From contig QAKH01000071.1 in NCBI GenBank assembly GCA_003343885.1, forward strand, positions 1-64,000: DNA of 64,000 nucleotides, in the 5' to 3' direction. The notes beneath the pieces are model-generated. The model saw nothing but the letters and a program-made list of their open reading frames with translations, was not told where the DNA came from and made no database searches. The stretch is from Clostridiales bacterium (GTDB lineage Bacteria > Bacillota > Clostridia > Oscillospirales > CAG-382). Shown piece by piece: positions 37,097 through 46,090 of the stretch (position 1 is the stretch's first letter; each line of letters begins with the position of its first letter). Made by a program: the position numbers and the translations under genes.

Positions 37097-37692
37097 TAAT
37101 TCTGAACGGAAGTCCGAGAGCACCTAAATCAAATTCCAAACGTTATGCAGAATTGTTTGTGAAAAGCTGTGATTGCAAAACGGAGTATTATAATATAACA
37201 AAGAACAATCACGAGGAGCTTTGCGGTAAATTGGGGGATTTTTCGGATGTGTTGTTTGTTTTTCCGCTTTACGCCGACGGTATTCCGGTAACGCTGTTAA
37301 ATTTCCTGAAAAATCTCGAGAAGAATCCTCCTTTGCAAAAGCCTACAATTTCCGTATTGATAAACTGCGGTTTTTTTGAATATCGGCAGAATGATACAGC
37401 TGTAAATATGATAGAACTGTTTTGCAAACAAAATGGATACCGTATGGGATCCGTTTTAAAAATCGGCAGCGGAGAAGCTATACTTGATACTCCGTTTAAA
37501 GTTTTTGTTACAAGAAAAATTAAAAAACTCGCAGCCTCTGTATCTAATGAAAAATACTGCACACAGCATGCCACAATGCCAATAACCAAAGGTATGTTTC
37601 TTAAGGCTTCGACGGCATATTGGACAAAATACGGAAAGAAAAACGGTATTACCAAGGAAATGATGGAAACAATGAAAATTGAAGATCAGTAA
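37084..37692 (+). CDS. NAD(P)H-dependent FMN reductase-like flavodoxin-fold protein, second of the pair
   Basis: The protein has 202 residues. The N-terminal LNGSPRAPKSNSKRYAEL is the FMN phosphate loop. FVFPLYADGIPVTLLNFL near residue 60 matches the second FMN contact. It is cytosolic and lacks the multi-cysteine motif found in its neighbour. The two overlapping genes probably work together as a flavin-dependent reductase. A bidirectional terminator follows. Confidence 0.83.
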   Translation: MGSVIILNGSPRAPKSNSKRYAELFVKSCDCKTEYYNITKNNHEELCGKLGDFSDVLFVFPLYADGIPVTLLNFLKNLEKNPPLQKPTISVLINCGFFEYRQNDTAVNMIELFCKQNGYRMGSVLKIGSGEAILDTPFKVFVTRKIKKLAASVSNEKYCTQHATMPITKGMFLKASTAYWTKYGKKNGITKEMMETMKIEDQ

Positions 37693-37747
37693 TAAGAACT
37701 CTAATCAACCGGTCAAATAGTTAAATAGCAAAAGACAGTAAAATAAT

Positions 37748-37773
37748 AAGGCGGAGCGCTCACGCTCCGCCTT
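37748..37773. terminator. Bidirectional terminator
   Basis: AAGGCGGAGCG (37748-37758) pairs perfectly with CGCTCCGCCTT (37763-37773) around CTCA. It lies between convergent genes and is flanked by TTTTG on one side and TTATTATTT (minus strand) on the other. Confidence 0.9.
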
Positions 37774-37796
37774 TTGTAATATGTAGTTTATATAAA

Positions 37797-38429
37797 TTAA
37801 ATAAGTTCTGAAATAATCCGTGAACACTCTTTTGCCAAAGCAGTATATCCGTCACCATTTAAATGAACACCGTCATTTACGTAATATTCCGGATTATTTT
37901 TGATTACCGAGAACAGGTCACATACAGCCGAACCGTATTTGTAGGCGATTTTTAAAGCTCGTCGATTAAGGTCAAGGATGCGTTCGTAGTTGTTGCCGTA
38001 CTCATTGAGATTTTGCGCATTTCTTGTAGGAGTTGTTGTAACCATGACGAGTTTTGAGTAAGTATACTTGTTTTTTAAGTACTCAACTAAACCTGATAAA
38101 TGCTTTTCATAGTCGTCAACACTTAAATGTGCTCCGTGCAAACCGTTATTTATCAAAATAACTTTAATGTTTGTTATTTGCGAGGTGAAATATTCAATTA
38201 ACGGGATAAATGACGGATTATCGACAGCCTTTGACGTGCCTATCCCGTCAACAAAGTATCTGCCGCCGGCAAGTTCTGTAATAATTCGCCTGTATCCGCA
38301 AGAAATGGAGTCGCCTATCACCAAAACCCGGTCAGCGTTTTTCTCAGGCGCATTTTCAAACCAAAGATTGTCCCATTCAAGGTACTCAAGGGCGTTTGTG
38401 CAGTTTTCTTCATAAGTGAAATCGCTCAT
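37797..38429 (-). CDS. SGNH/GDSL hydrolase family protein
   Basis: About 210 residues from ATG 38429 (MSDFTYEENC), which has AAGGAG about nine bases upstream. The frame extends 18 codons further but without a ribosome site. Block I is VIGDSISCGYRR (catalytic Ser), block III is ILINNGLHGAH, and block V is NDGVHLNGDGY with catalytic Asp and His. No signal peptide is present, so it acts inside the cell. Such enzymes de-esterify sugars or lipids; acetyl removal from plant glycans would fit the neighbouring catabolic genes. Confidence 0.85.
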   Translation of the reverse strand: MSDFTYEENCTNALEYLEWDNLWFENAPEKNADRVLVIGDSISCGYRRIITELAGGRYFVDGIGTSKAVDNPSFIPLIEYFTSQITNIKVILINNGLHGAHLSVDDYEKHLSGLVEYLKNKYTYSKLVMVTTTPTRNAQNLNEYGNNYERILDLNRRALKIAYKYGSAVCDLFSVIKNNPEYYVNDGVHLNGDGYTALAKECSRIISELI

Positions 38430-38531
38430 TTTTAATATCTCCTTGATTTTATATTTTATTTCATGAGTATTTTCATTATCCAATAAAGATGTCAGAATAA
38501 ATTAAGCAACTTTATTAGCGTATATTGCGTA

Positions 38532-38918
38532 TTAAAATAAAATTTTCTGCTTTGTTGAAAGGATAATTTCTTTTGGCAGCTTGTAATATTTTAGCAAAGG
38601 GGAGAGGGCGTGCCCGTCAACAGAAACGATTTTCTCCGCGTAACGCTCACCGCCGCCCGAAATTTCAGCATAGATGATATCTCCGGACATGTATACACCG
38701 TTTTCGTTTTTTGAAATGCCTTCAGAATCTTCGCTCCACAGCAAATCTTTGTAATGACTTACAAAAGCTAACAGTGCTCTTCCTTCTTTATCACCGTACC
38801 AGTCATAGTCGGACGGAGAAAAAATGCCGTCGATTGTATAATAAGAGTCGTTTAAAAGGCGGTTCCTGTTTAGGTTTATTCTTTCCCGAAGCTCTTTTTC
38901 GTCGAGCTCAATTCTCAT
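38532..38918 (-). pseudogene. Probable N-terminal fragment of a glycoside hydrolase
   Basis: The frame has 128 codons. LNRNRLLNDSYYTIDGIFSP and DYDWYGDKEGRALLAF look like the opening of (alpha/alpha)6-barrel glycoside hydrolases of the DUF1680/GH127-like kind. DGHALSPLLKYYKLP resembles a substrate-binding helix that lies a little further into those enzymes. They are normally over 600 residues, so this is at most the first fifth, or the two ends of an internal deletion. It could be a genuine small protein of unknown function. GGTGATG precedes the ATG. Confidence 0.45.
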
Positions 38919-39065
38919 GATTCATCACCATTTTCGATTTAGTGTTTTTGATTATGTCACATATAAAAAAGTTTGTTGATATCATTCAAAACAACGTACA
39001 AAGTCTTTTGCTGTAACGCTGTAAATTGTCAATGTGTGAATGTGCGATAAAAATAATATAAAACA

Positions 39066-39098
39066 TGGCGGGCAAAGCAAGAATCTGCCTTACCCGCC
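39066..39098 (-). terminator. Probable terminator of the ABC exporter gene
   Basis: GGCGGG (39067 on) pairs with CCCGCC at 39092-39097 with an interrupted inner stem (GGCA/TGCC). On the minus strand it is followed by ATGTTTTATATTATTTTT. It lies about 35 bases after the stop. Confidence 0.5.
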
Positions 39099-39132
39099 GG
39101 TCGTAAAGTTATATAATTACGTCAACACTGTA

Positions 39133-40998
39133 TTAAACCGTCTGGAGCGTCTGCATTTTGTAGAACTCGCCTTTTTTCTCCATAAGCTCTTCAAAAGTAC
39201 CTATTTCAGCGCATACACCGTTTTTAATAACTGCTATGCGGTCAGCGTCACGTATTGTTGAAAGACGGTGGGCGACAATAAACGTAGTCCTGTCCTTGGA
39301 AAGGTTGTTGATTGCCTTTTGTATTTCCTTTTCCGAAACACTGTCAAGTGCGCTTGTTGCCTCGTCAAAGATTATTACCTTCGGATCTCTTATCAGCGCA
39401 CGGGCAATAGACAACCTTTGCCGCTGTCCTCCGGAGAGGTTTGCCCCGTGTTCCTCAAGCGGGGTATCAATACCCTGCGGCAAGGAGTTTATAAAATCAG
39501 TCAAAAGAGCTGCGTCAAGAACGGTTTTGAGCTTTTCTTCGTCTACATTCTGCATTCCGTATGTAATATTCTCTCTTATCGTACCGGTAAACATTACGCT
39601 GTTCTGTGGAACGACAGCAAGACTTTTTCTGTAAGAGTGCAGATTTATCTTTGTTATGTCTTCACCGTCAACAAGAACCTCTCCTTTTTTGGGGAGGTTG
39701 AACCCGAGAACAAGGTTGAGAATAGTTGATTTACCGGAACCGGACTCACCGACTATTGCAAGTGTTTCTCCTTCCTTTACGGAAAGGTTAAGCCCTCTTA
39801 AGAGAGGCTGATCATCTTCATATGAGAAGTAAACGTCCTTGAATTCATATTCGCCCTTGAGATTGGGCATCTCAAGTTTTCCTCTATTATCTTCTATATC
39901 ACTCGCGCCCAAAATCTCGCCGATAGATGATATAGACTCAAAACCTTTTGTGATAATAGGCATAAGTCCTATCAGTGTGGAAACCTGGCTTGTCAAAGTG
40001 GAAAAGTATGACTGATACATTGAAATATCACCTATTTCAATCGAGCCCTTTATCGCAAGGTATACTGAAAATACAAGGCACAGAAGCTGGAACAGCTGGA
40101 ATATTACCCACGAACATGCTCCAAACAGCGCCTGGATGACGTCAAGGTGAAAACCGGTGTTGGCGACCTTGTTGAGAAGCGTCGTCATCTTGTGTACTTC
40201 TCTGTTCTCAAGTGCGTGAGCACGTGTGATCTGAGTCATCTCAACCATGTCCATAAGGTTAGCGGATGTCTGCTCCATGCCCTTACGAAATTCTCTGTTA
40301 TTTTTGCTTATCGGGTTTCGGAAAGCCCTCATTGTGAGAGTAGCCGCCGGAATACACATGATAAAGAACGCAAAAATCGTAAGGTTTCTGGTTATTACAA
40401 CGACAAGGGCAGTAATCATGTTGAGAACTACCTGCGGAATGGTTGTAAACAGCTGGCTTGAAAGCATCTGTACCGTTTCAACGTCACGCATGAGCTTTGA
40501 CTGAATACGTCCGGACTGCATTTCCTTATGGAATGAAATCGAGAGCTGCTGAAGCTTGCGTACAAGAGCGCCTCTCAGTCCGACTTCTACTTTTCTCATT
40601 ACAACGCTTTGCAGGCTGACTCTTATCATATTCGTCGGTATATTCAGCAGTAAAAGTACTACAAGGACCGAGATATTGATGATAATGGGTGTCAGATAGT
40701 CAAACGTCTTGCCCTCAGCTACATCAACTACAACGTTTATCAGGTTTGCAGTTACTATCGGAATTGTAATATGCGGCAAAGTTGCTATCACATAAAAAAG
40801 AACCGACAAAAGAAGCTGCAGCGGATAACGCCTGTACATTATGAGAAGTATCTTGAGTGTGCTTTTTGAATTTCCCGAATATGCCTCTATAAAATCCTTC
40901 TCGAGTATTCTTGCTTCTTCATCGGTAAATACCTTGGTGTGCGATGCCGGTATAGGGTCTTTTCGTCGAGTAAATCGCAGATGATTTTTCTTTTTCAT
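39133..40998 (-). CDS. ABC exporter, fused permease and ATPase (MdlB/MsbA type)
   Basis: The protein has 621 residues. A basic N-terminal tail is followed by a six-helix exporter domain (about 50-350) and an ATPase: Walker A VGESGSGKSTI, signature LSGGQRQRLSIARAL, Walker B VIIFDEATSALD and the H-loop VAHRLST. It is a half-transporter, alone here, so a homodimer is likely. Substrate unknown: multidrug, lipid or peptide export are all possible. It has its own promoter (41114-41142) and is unrelated by position to the peptide exporter at 22-27 kb. Confidence 0.9.
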   Translation of the reverse strand: MKKKNHLRFTRRKDPIPASHTKVFTDEEARILEKDFIEAYSGNSKSTLKILLIMYRRYPLQLLLSVLFYVIATLPHITIPIVTANLINVVVDVAEGKTFDYLTPIIINISVLVVLLLLNIPTNMIRVSLQSVVMRKVEVGLRGALVRKLQQLSISFHKEMQSGRIQSKLMRDVETVQMLSSQLFTTIPQVVLNMITALVVVITRNLTIFAFFIMCIPAATLTMRAFRNPISKNNREFRKGMEQTSANLMDMVEMTQITRAHALENREVHKMTTLLNKVANTGFHLDVIQALFGACSWVIFQLFQLLCLVFSVYLAIKGSIEIGDISMYQSYFSTLTSQVSTLIGLMPIITKGFESISSIGEILGASDIEDNRGKLEMPNLKGEYEFKDVYFSYEDDQPLLRGLNLSVKEGETLAIVGESGSGKSTILNLVLGFNLPKKGEVLVDGEDITKINLHSYRKSLAVVPQNSVMFTGTIRENITYGMQNVDEEKLKTVLDAALLTDFINSLPQGIDTPLEEHGANLSGGQRQRLSIARALIRDPKVIIFDEATSALDSVSEKEIQKAINNLSKDRTTFIVAHRLSTIRDADRIAVIKNGVCAEIGTFEELMEKKGEFYKMQTLQTV

Positions 40999-41113
40999 AG
41001 GAAGTCCTCCTATCCAGTCAGACGGTTAGAAACCAATATTTTATCAATATAAATCCGTGCAAAGCGAACGAAATGAAAAAATAAAAATGTGCAATCGTTC
41101 TCTTCGCATGGCT

Positions 41114-41142
41114 ATCATATCATTTAAAAAATGCTGTGTCAA
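41114..41142 (-). promoter_or_regulatory. Promoter of the ABC exporter gene (TTGACA-17-TATGAT)
   Basis: On the minus strand TTGACA (41142-41137) and TATGAT (41119-41114) are 17 bases apart, 115 bases before the ATG. Confidence 0.7.
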
Positions 41143-41281
41143 TAGATTTTTTCAAAAACATAAAATAATTTTTACTTTATCTGTTTTGTGTGATGTAACC
41201 TTGCTTTTATATAAAAATTTTTTTGTAGAAATAACTCTGGTATACGCAATATTTTTGATAAATCTACTGTAAATCCTTATA

Positions 41282-41310
41282 TTGAAAAACAAACTAAGTT
41301 GTGTTAAAAT
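41282..41310 (+). promoter_or_regulatory. Promoter of the sigma factor gene (TTGAAA-17-TAAAAT)
   Basis: TTGAAA at 41282-41287 and TAAAAT at 41305-41310 with a 17-base spacer. GAAAGGA follows just before the ATG at 41344. Confidence 0.6.
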
Positions 41311-41343
41311 TACGGTGACAGAGCCGAAAGGATGTTTTAGCCT

Positions 41344-41949
41344 ATGCTTTTCTATTTTATGCTGTCTGCTCTCACTGATGATGACAGACAGTTTGTTGAA
41401 AAAATATACAACGAGTACGGCAATTATATGTATTACACTGCATACAGCATTTTAAAAAACAAGCACGACGCTGAAGACGCAGTAAACGACGCGATGTGCA
41501 AAATTATAAAATATTTATCAAAATTTGAGAAAAGCGCTAACGAAAATGCATGTAACATGGTTACTATATGTATAAGGAGCATTATTAAAAACAAAGCGAT
41601 TGATAACTACAACAAAAACAAAAAACGCTCAAAAATTTTTGACGATTACTACATAAAGGACAAAGAGGACGATGAATACGTAGTTCGAGATTTTGAAGAC
41701 AAGAGTTTTGTTTTGGAAGAAAAAGTGATAAGGCAAGAAGAGTGTGAAATTGTCAGAAAGGCACTGCTTGAACTGACTCAGGATATGCAGGACGCAGTAA
41801 ATCTGGTATATATGAGCGGATATTCCTGCGCAGAAGCTGCGGATTTTTTGGGAATAAGTGACGTGGCACTGCGTGCGAGATTGTTTAAGGCAAGAAAGAG
41901 GCTGAAGGAAATTCTTGAAAAGGAGTTGGACGTAGATGTTAAAAAATGA
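41344..41949 (+). CDS. ECF-type sigma-70 family sigma factor
   Basis: The protein has 201 residues. Region 2 (about 15-90) includes YTAYSILKNKHDAEDAVNDA, the core-binding helix. Region 4 (about 135-190) has VYMSGYSCAEAADFLGISD and ALRARLFKARKRLKEIL, a helix-turn-helix. No region 1 or 3 is present, as in ECF factors. The linker between the domains is long and acidic-basic. The ATG may alternatively be at 41359. It overlaps the anti-sigma-like gene by 14 bases. Likely targets include the secreted proteins downstream (inference). Confidence 0.88.
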   Translation: MLFYFMLSALTDDDRQFVEKIYNEYGNYMYYTAYSILKNKHDAEDAVNDAMCKIIKYLSKFEKSANENACNMVTICIRSIIKNKAIDNYNKNKKRSKIFDDYYIKDKEDDEYVVRDFEDKSFVLEEKVIRQEECEIVRKALLELTQDMQDAVNLVYMSGYSCAEAADFLGISDVALRARLFKARKRLKEILEKELDVDVKK

Positions 41950-42628
41950 TAAATTGGACGCATTGATAATTATGTCCGGCGATGTTCTAATTAAGAAAAA
42001 TTATGAGCTGTACCAAAATACGGACGTTTCAGGAGTGATAAAACCAAAATCTCTTGACAGAAGAGTTATGAGAAACATAAACAGAGAAAACAGGAAGAAA
42101 GAGTACGGAAATTTATACAAATACTTAAGAAGATGCGCGGTGTTAATCCTTGTTGTATGTACGGTATCTTTTGCGGTTATGATGAGCGTAGAGGCTGTAA
42201 GAAGTGCTGTTTGGAATGCGATTATTGAGTTTTTTGATGACTATTTGTCTATATCGTATGTTATGGACAGCGAAGTTCCCGATAAAATAGAACAAAAGAG
42301 TGAACCTGAAATTGGAAGACCTGAATGGGAAAAACAGATAGTTTTTGATAATGATTTTATGTTTGGCATTGATTATTGGTATGACGGCAATTTGATGCTG
42401 TCTTATAAAAAGATAATTGTGGATGGTTCGGAAAACTGGTTAGATAATGAAAATACAAAGTCAGAAAAAATAAACATTGGGGAGAATGTTGGTATGCTAT
42501 TTTCTTTTGTCGATAAACAAACATACTGTTTGACTTGGCAAAACGATAAATATTGCTATTACTTGGAGTCATGCTCGCCAGAAATTTCAAAAGAAGAATT
42601 AATAGAGTGGGCTAAGCTGATAGAATAG
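41936..42628 (+). CDS. Anti-sigma factor-like membrane protein
   Basis: The protein has 230 residues. A cytosolic N-terminal part (1-60, with KPKSLDRRVMRNINRE) is followed by one membrane helix (CAVLILVVCTVSFAVMMSV near 65-85) and an outside domain. RSAVWNAIIEFFDDYLSISY resembles the segment that precedes the DUF4367 domain in many Clostridia anti-sigma partners. The overlap with the sigma gene argues that the pair is translated together. The direct binding motif (ZAS zinc residues) is not seen. A terminator follows immediately. Confidence 0.75.
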   Translation: MLKNDKLDALIIMSGDVLIKKNYELYQNTDVSGVIKPKSLDRRVMRNINRENRKKEYGNLYKYLRRCAVLILVVCTVSFAVMMSVEAVRSAVWNAIIEFFDDYLSISYVMDSEVPDKIEQKSEPEIGRPEWEKQIVFDNDFMFGIDYWYDGNLMLSYKKIIVDGSENWLDNENTKSEKINIGENVGMLFSFVDKQTYCLTWQNDKYCYYLESCSPEISKEELIEWAKLIE

Positions 42629-42647
42629 ATAAAAATAGTTTTGAATG

Positions 42648-42681
42648 CAGTTGCTGGGGATTAACCGGCAACTGTTTTTTT
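42648..42681 (+). terminator. Terminator after the sigma/anti-sigma pair
   Basis: CAGTTGC (42648-42654) pairs with GCAACTG (42668-42674), followed by seven T. Confidence 0.85.
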
Positions 42682-42850
42682 AAAAACAAATAATTTTATA
42701 AAAAAATAAATTTTTTAAAAAACATGGTAACATTTCTATGAGATTAACGGTATTTAAAACTAGAAGACTGTTTATTGAGGTGATTCCAATGATATAAAGT
42801 AAGTAGTAGAAAAAAGAATTAATTTATTAAAAATGGAAGGTGAAACTGAT

Positions 42851-43264
42851 ATGAAAAAATTTTTCGCAGTTATTATTATTTTTTCTATGTTATTTGTAGG
42901 AACTGGAGCTTTTTCAGTTTCAGCAAATTCCTCAACTGTAATTACTCCTTATTGGCTAAATGTAACAAGTGTAATAGGAGTTGTTGGTTACAATGATAGT
43001 GGAACTGTAGGAACAGTAAGTATAAGCATTAACGGGGTAGCTTCAGTTAGTCGAATTACAGCTACAATTATGCTATACTATAAAAACAGTACAGGAAACT
43101 GGATAGAAATTCCTGAAGTATTTGACAATTACGATGTAAACTCAAGAACAATTGCTATAAACGAAACTTTCGATGCAACTCCCGGGACTGAATATAAGGT
43201 TGAACTTGAAGCACATGTTTATGCAAACGGAATAACAGAAATTGTTACGAAAAAATTCACCTAA
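42851..43264 (+). CDS. Small secreted protein of unknown function
   Basis: About 137 residues from ATG 42851, with GGAAGGTG ten bases upstream; an in-frame ATG at 42833 lacks a site. A signal peptide (MKKFFAVIIIFSMLFVGTG) ends near SVSANS. The mature part is beta-rich and repeats TVGTVSISINGVASVSRITA and VYANGITEIVTKKFT, like the short Ig-fold proteins seen in pairs in Clostridia. No cysteine and no anchor. It lies in the block after the ECF sigma factor. Confidence 0.7.
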   Translation: MKKFFAVIIIFSMLFVGTGAFSVSANSSTVITPYWLNVTSVIGVVGYNDSGTVGTVSISINGVASVSRITATIMLYYKNSTGNWIEIPEVFDNYDVNSRTIAINETFDATPGTEYKVELEAHVYANGITEIVTKKFT

Positions 43265-43307
43265 TATTGTACATAAAACAAAACAAATTAAAGAAAGGAA
43301 AATTACT

Positions 43308-43988
43308 ATGACTTGCAATTTAAGAAAACTGAGCGTGCTCGCTCTTTCAATTACAGTTGCTTTTTCAAATTTTTCAATCGCTTTTGCTGAACCAACAGAA
43401 AATTCAACGACAGATAATGAATATTTTTTAAACGAAACAACTGATGAGTCTAACCCTAAGTTCGAAATGTTGGACGAAAATGGAAATGTAGAAGAAGTGT
43501 TGGATTTTGAGTTAGCAAATACATATTATATGAGTGCTGAGTCACAATCTCAGATGAACAGCATATCTCCTCGGGCGATTGTAACACCAGATCCAGATAC
43601 AAATTTTTATGATTTGAGCGAAGGAACTTACTCTATGTATTTTGGACAATCAAAAACCGTATATGAAATGGATAAATGGTTTCATGCAAATAGTGATGGA
43701 GAACTATATATCTCAACATCTGTTTATGATGCGGATGGTAAAATAATGTTTTATCGCTATAGTTTTGATTATGAAACTCACTTTTGGCTGATACACGAAT
43801 ACGAACTACAACTTAATTCTTATAACTACAGAGCCAGATATTTTAACGGAAGAGTGAGAAATCTTGACTCAGAGGGAGAAAAATACTATACTTATCTGGT
43901 CACATCAACCGGTGATGAATTTTTAATAGGTCTGTTAAAAGCCTCTTGGGAAAGCATAGATGATCCATATGGTCCGGAAATCGACTAA
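43308..43988 (+). CDS. Secreted protein of unknown function
   Basis: About 226 residues from ATG 43308, with AAAGGA upstream; an earlier in-frame codon at 43242 lies inside the previous gene. A signal peptide (MTCNLRKLSVLALSITVAFS) ends near IAFAEP. An acidic linker follows, then a compact beta-rich domain with EGTYSMYFGQSKTVYEMDKW and VYDADGKIMFYRYS. No cell-wall anchor or lipobox. I cannot name a family. It lies 43 bases after the previous secreted protein and may be co-transcribed with it. Confidence 0.68.
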   Translation: MTCNLRKLSVLALSITVAFSNFSIAFAEPTENSTTDNEYFLNETTDESNPKFEMLDENGNVEEVLDFELANTYYMSAESQSQMNSISPRAIVTPDPDTNFYDLSEGTYSMYFGQSKTVYEMDKWFHANSDGELYISTSVYDADGKIMFYRYSFDYETHFWLIHEYELQLNSYNYRARYFNGRVRNLDSEGEKYYTYLVTSTGDEFLIGLLKASWESIDDPYGPEID

Positions 43989-44009
43989 GCTAAAACTTTT
44001 ATGACTATA

Positions 44010-44044
44010 ACTGCCGCGGTATATTAGTAATACTGCGGCAGTTA
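44010..44044 (+). repeat. Inverted repeat between secreted-protein genes
   Basis: AACTGCCGC pairs with GCGGCAGTT with an extended inner stem (GGTAT/ATACT). No T-run follows, so it is not a standard terminator. It ends about 22 bases before the next start codon and could attenuate or protect the message. Confidence 0.5.
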
Positions 44045-44066
44045 ACTGGAAAAGGAGAATAAGAAA

Positions 44067-45806
44067 ATGAGAAAATGTGCAAATATGTTTTCGGTGCTCT
44101 TAATATCTGCCGCACTAATCTTTTCGCTCTGCGCTTCTGCTGATGGAATAACTTTTTTTAACGCAGAATATAACGGTATAACTTTCATGGCGGCTATTGA
44201 AGACGACGAACTCGACATTATAGGCTTTGTAGGCGAAGATATGCCTGAAACGGTAGTTTTTCCTTCAGAAATAGACGGCGTCCCGGTAAGATATATTCAA
44301 AATGTTCAGTTAGACGGCAGTTTGACGGAACAATATATTCCGTTTGATTTGCAGGGAATAAAAGAAATGATTGTTTCGGATGGAATACAGCTGTTCTCAG
44401 AATTCACTGGAACTGAGAACCTTGAAACTGTTGTGCTTCCCGAAAGTGTGCAGCATATCCCGAGTTACGGCTTTGCCGGAGCGTCAAATTTGAAAAATAT
44501 AAACCTTGAGAATGTTAAAAGGGTATTGAGCTATTCATTTTATAAATGCACAAGCCTTAAAGAAGTCAATCTGTCAAGTGCTGAAAGTATTTCAGATACA
44601 GCATTTGAAGAAGTGACTGACCTTATTATTTACGGATATCCCGGTTCGGCCGCTGAGGATTTTGCCGTAAAACACGGATATGAGTTCAGAAAAGTGCTTA
44701 CCGAAGAACAGGAACAAAGCATAACCGAAATGGCAAAAAAATTGCAAATTCTCGGTCTGTTAAAGGGTACTGGAACGGATGATGAAACCGGAGAAACTGT
44801 GTTTGAGCTCAATAGAAGCGCAACAAGAGCCGAAGCGCTGGTAATGCTGATAAGACTTCTCGGATGTGAGCAGCAGGCATTGTCAAGCGAAAAAACGCAT
44901 CCGTTTACCGATGTTCCGGAGTGGGCAGACGGTTACGTTTCTTACGCCTACGAAAACGGTCTTACAAAAGGCGTGTCCGAGAACGCTTTTGATCCTGACG
45001 CCGAAGTGAGCGCCGCTTCATTCCTGACATTTGTGCTCAGGGCTCTGCAATATGAAGATTGCGCAGAAACTCCGGATTTTGCATGGGACAGCCCGTGGGA
45101 ACTTGCGCAAGAGTGCGGTATTATAAAATCTGATACAAGACGAGACGTATTACTTCGCGGGCACATGGTTGAAATATCATATAATGCCCTCTTCGCAAAA
45201 ATTAAAGGTACAGAAACAAAATTATACGAAAAAATGATTTCTTCCGGAGTGATTTCAAAAGAACAGTGGAATGAAACGCAAATTAATCCGCAAATCGGCG
45301 GCGGCGACTATATTTTTTCCAGAAAATTTAGAGATGAAGTGTATAATATATATCTGGCGACTCAAATCGTGGGTGAAGAAGCATCCGAGCAGTGGGTTAA
45401 TGACTATTTAGCGAAACCGCCGGAAGAGCAGGAGGGTTTACCTCCAATTTATCAAATAATACGTGACTTAAACATAACAAGAGAACAGTTTGAAGCGGAA
45501 AATGAAAAATATATAGGATTTGGCAACTATTTTTCACAGGATATTATCGACGCACTTTACTGCGGTAACGAAGAAGAAATGAAAATACTTCTGGCAAATC
45601 CGTATGCGCTGGTATATGACGGCGAAATATACACATTCAACGAACTTTCAAATACCCCAGCTACATGTTCCGCTCAGTCGATTCCGGCTGATGTTATGGA
45701 AGAATATCTTGACTATATAGAGTCGGTTCTTGAAAACGCAGGGATTTTGAAATATGAGCAGGAAAGAATTGACAATCTTAGGGAATACTGCGAAACTGGC
45801 GAATGA
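44067..45806 (+). CDS. Secreted leucine-rich-repeat (BspA-like) protein with SLH domains
   Basis: The protein has 579 residues. A signal peptide (FSVLLISAALIFSLCASA) is followed by BspA-type leucine-rich repeats (about 60-200) with LETVVLPESVQHIPSYGFAG and LKEVNLSSAESISDTAFEE. Residues 225-400 hold SLH modules: RSATRAEALVMLIRLLG, HPFTDVPEWADGYVSYAYEN, GVSENAFDPDAEVSAASFL. The last ~180 residues are helical, of unknown fold. It should be attached to the cell wall. GGAG precedes the ATG. It is the third secreted product after the sigma/anti-sigma pair. Confidence 0.85.
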   Translation: MRKCANMFSVLLISAALIFSLCASADGITFFNAEYNGITFMAAIEDDELDIIGFVGEDMPETVVFPSEIDGVPVRYIQNVQLDGSLTEQYIPFDLQGIKEMIVSDGIQLFSEFTGTENLETVVLPESVQHIPSYGFAGASNLKNINLENVKRVLSYSFYKCTSLKEVNLSSAESISDTAFEEVTDLIIYGYPGSAAEDFAVKHGYEFRKVLTEEQEQSITEMAKKLQILGLLKGTGTDDETGETVFELNRSATRAEALVMLIRLLGCEQQALSSEKTHPFTDVPEWADGYVSYAYENGLTKGVSENAFDPDAEVSAASFLTFVLRALQYEDCAETPDFAWDSPWELAQECGIIKSDTRRDVLLRGHMVEISYNALFAKIKGTETKLYEKMISSGVISKEQWNETQINPQIGGGDYIFSRKFRDEVYNIYLATQIVGEEASEQWVNDYLAKPPEEQEGLPPIYQIIRDLNITREQFEAENEKYIGFGNYFSQDIIDALYCGNEEEMKILLANPYALVYDGEIYTFNELSNTPATCSAQSIPADVMEEYLDYIESVLENAGILKYEQERIDNLREYCETGE

Positions 45807-45880
45807 CCAAGGCTAAAGACCAATAAAAAGATGTCGGATTTAGTAGGGTTGCAACTGATTTTTGCTTGATTTGTCACAAA

Positions 45881-45922
45881 AAAATTCACCATAGACTCAT
45901 TTTGAATCTATGGTGGATTTCT
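45881..45922. terminator. Terminator between convergent genes (best for the minus strand)
   Basis: CACCATAGA (45888-45896) pairs with TCTATGGTG (45907-45915). On the minus strand the stem is followed by AATTTTTTTG. It lies about 170 bases past the glycosyltransferase stop and 80 past the LRR gene stop. Nothing else is seen in 45807-46090. Confidence 0.7.
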
Positions 45923-46090
45923 GTTATCCTATTCGGTTTTCATATTTCTCCGTTAAGGACATCCCGCTTTATATGTACGGCTTTTTTTATAATTATATAT
46001 TTTTATATTCCCTTATCGTCACATGGTCGCATTTTTCCGCAAGTATAGTTTAATGACAAAAACTCTTACATGTTTATCGAAAACAAATTT

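Noticed and set aside
41057..41272. 71-codon plus-strand frame between the ABC and sigma genes
   Set aside because: It runs over a well-formed minus-strand promoter (41114-41142), has no ribosome site and no recognisable protein features.
42725..42760. GTAACA...CGGTA spacing as an ECF-sigma promoter before 42851
   Set aside because: The match to known ECF boxes is loose, and the same pair is not seen ahead of the other secreted-protein genes.
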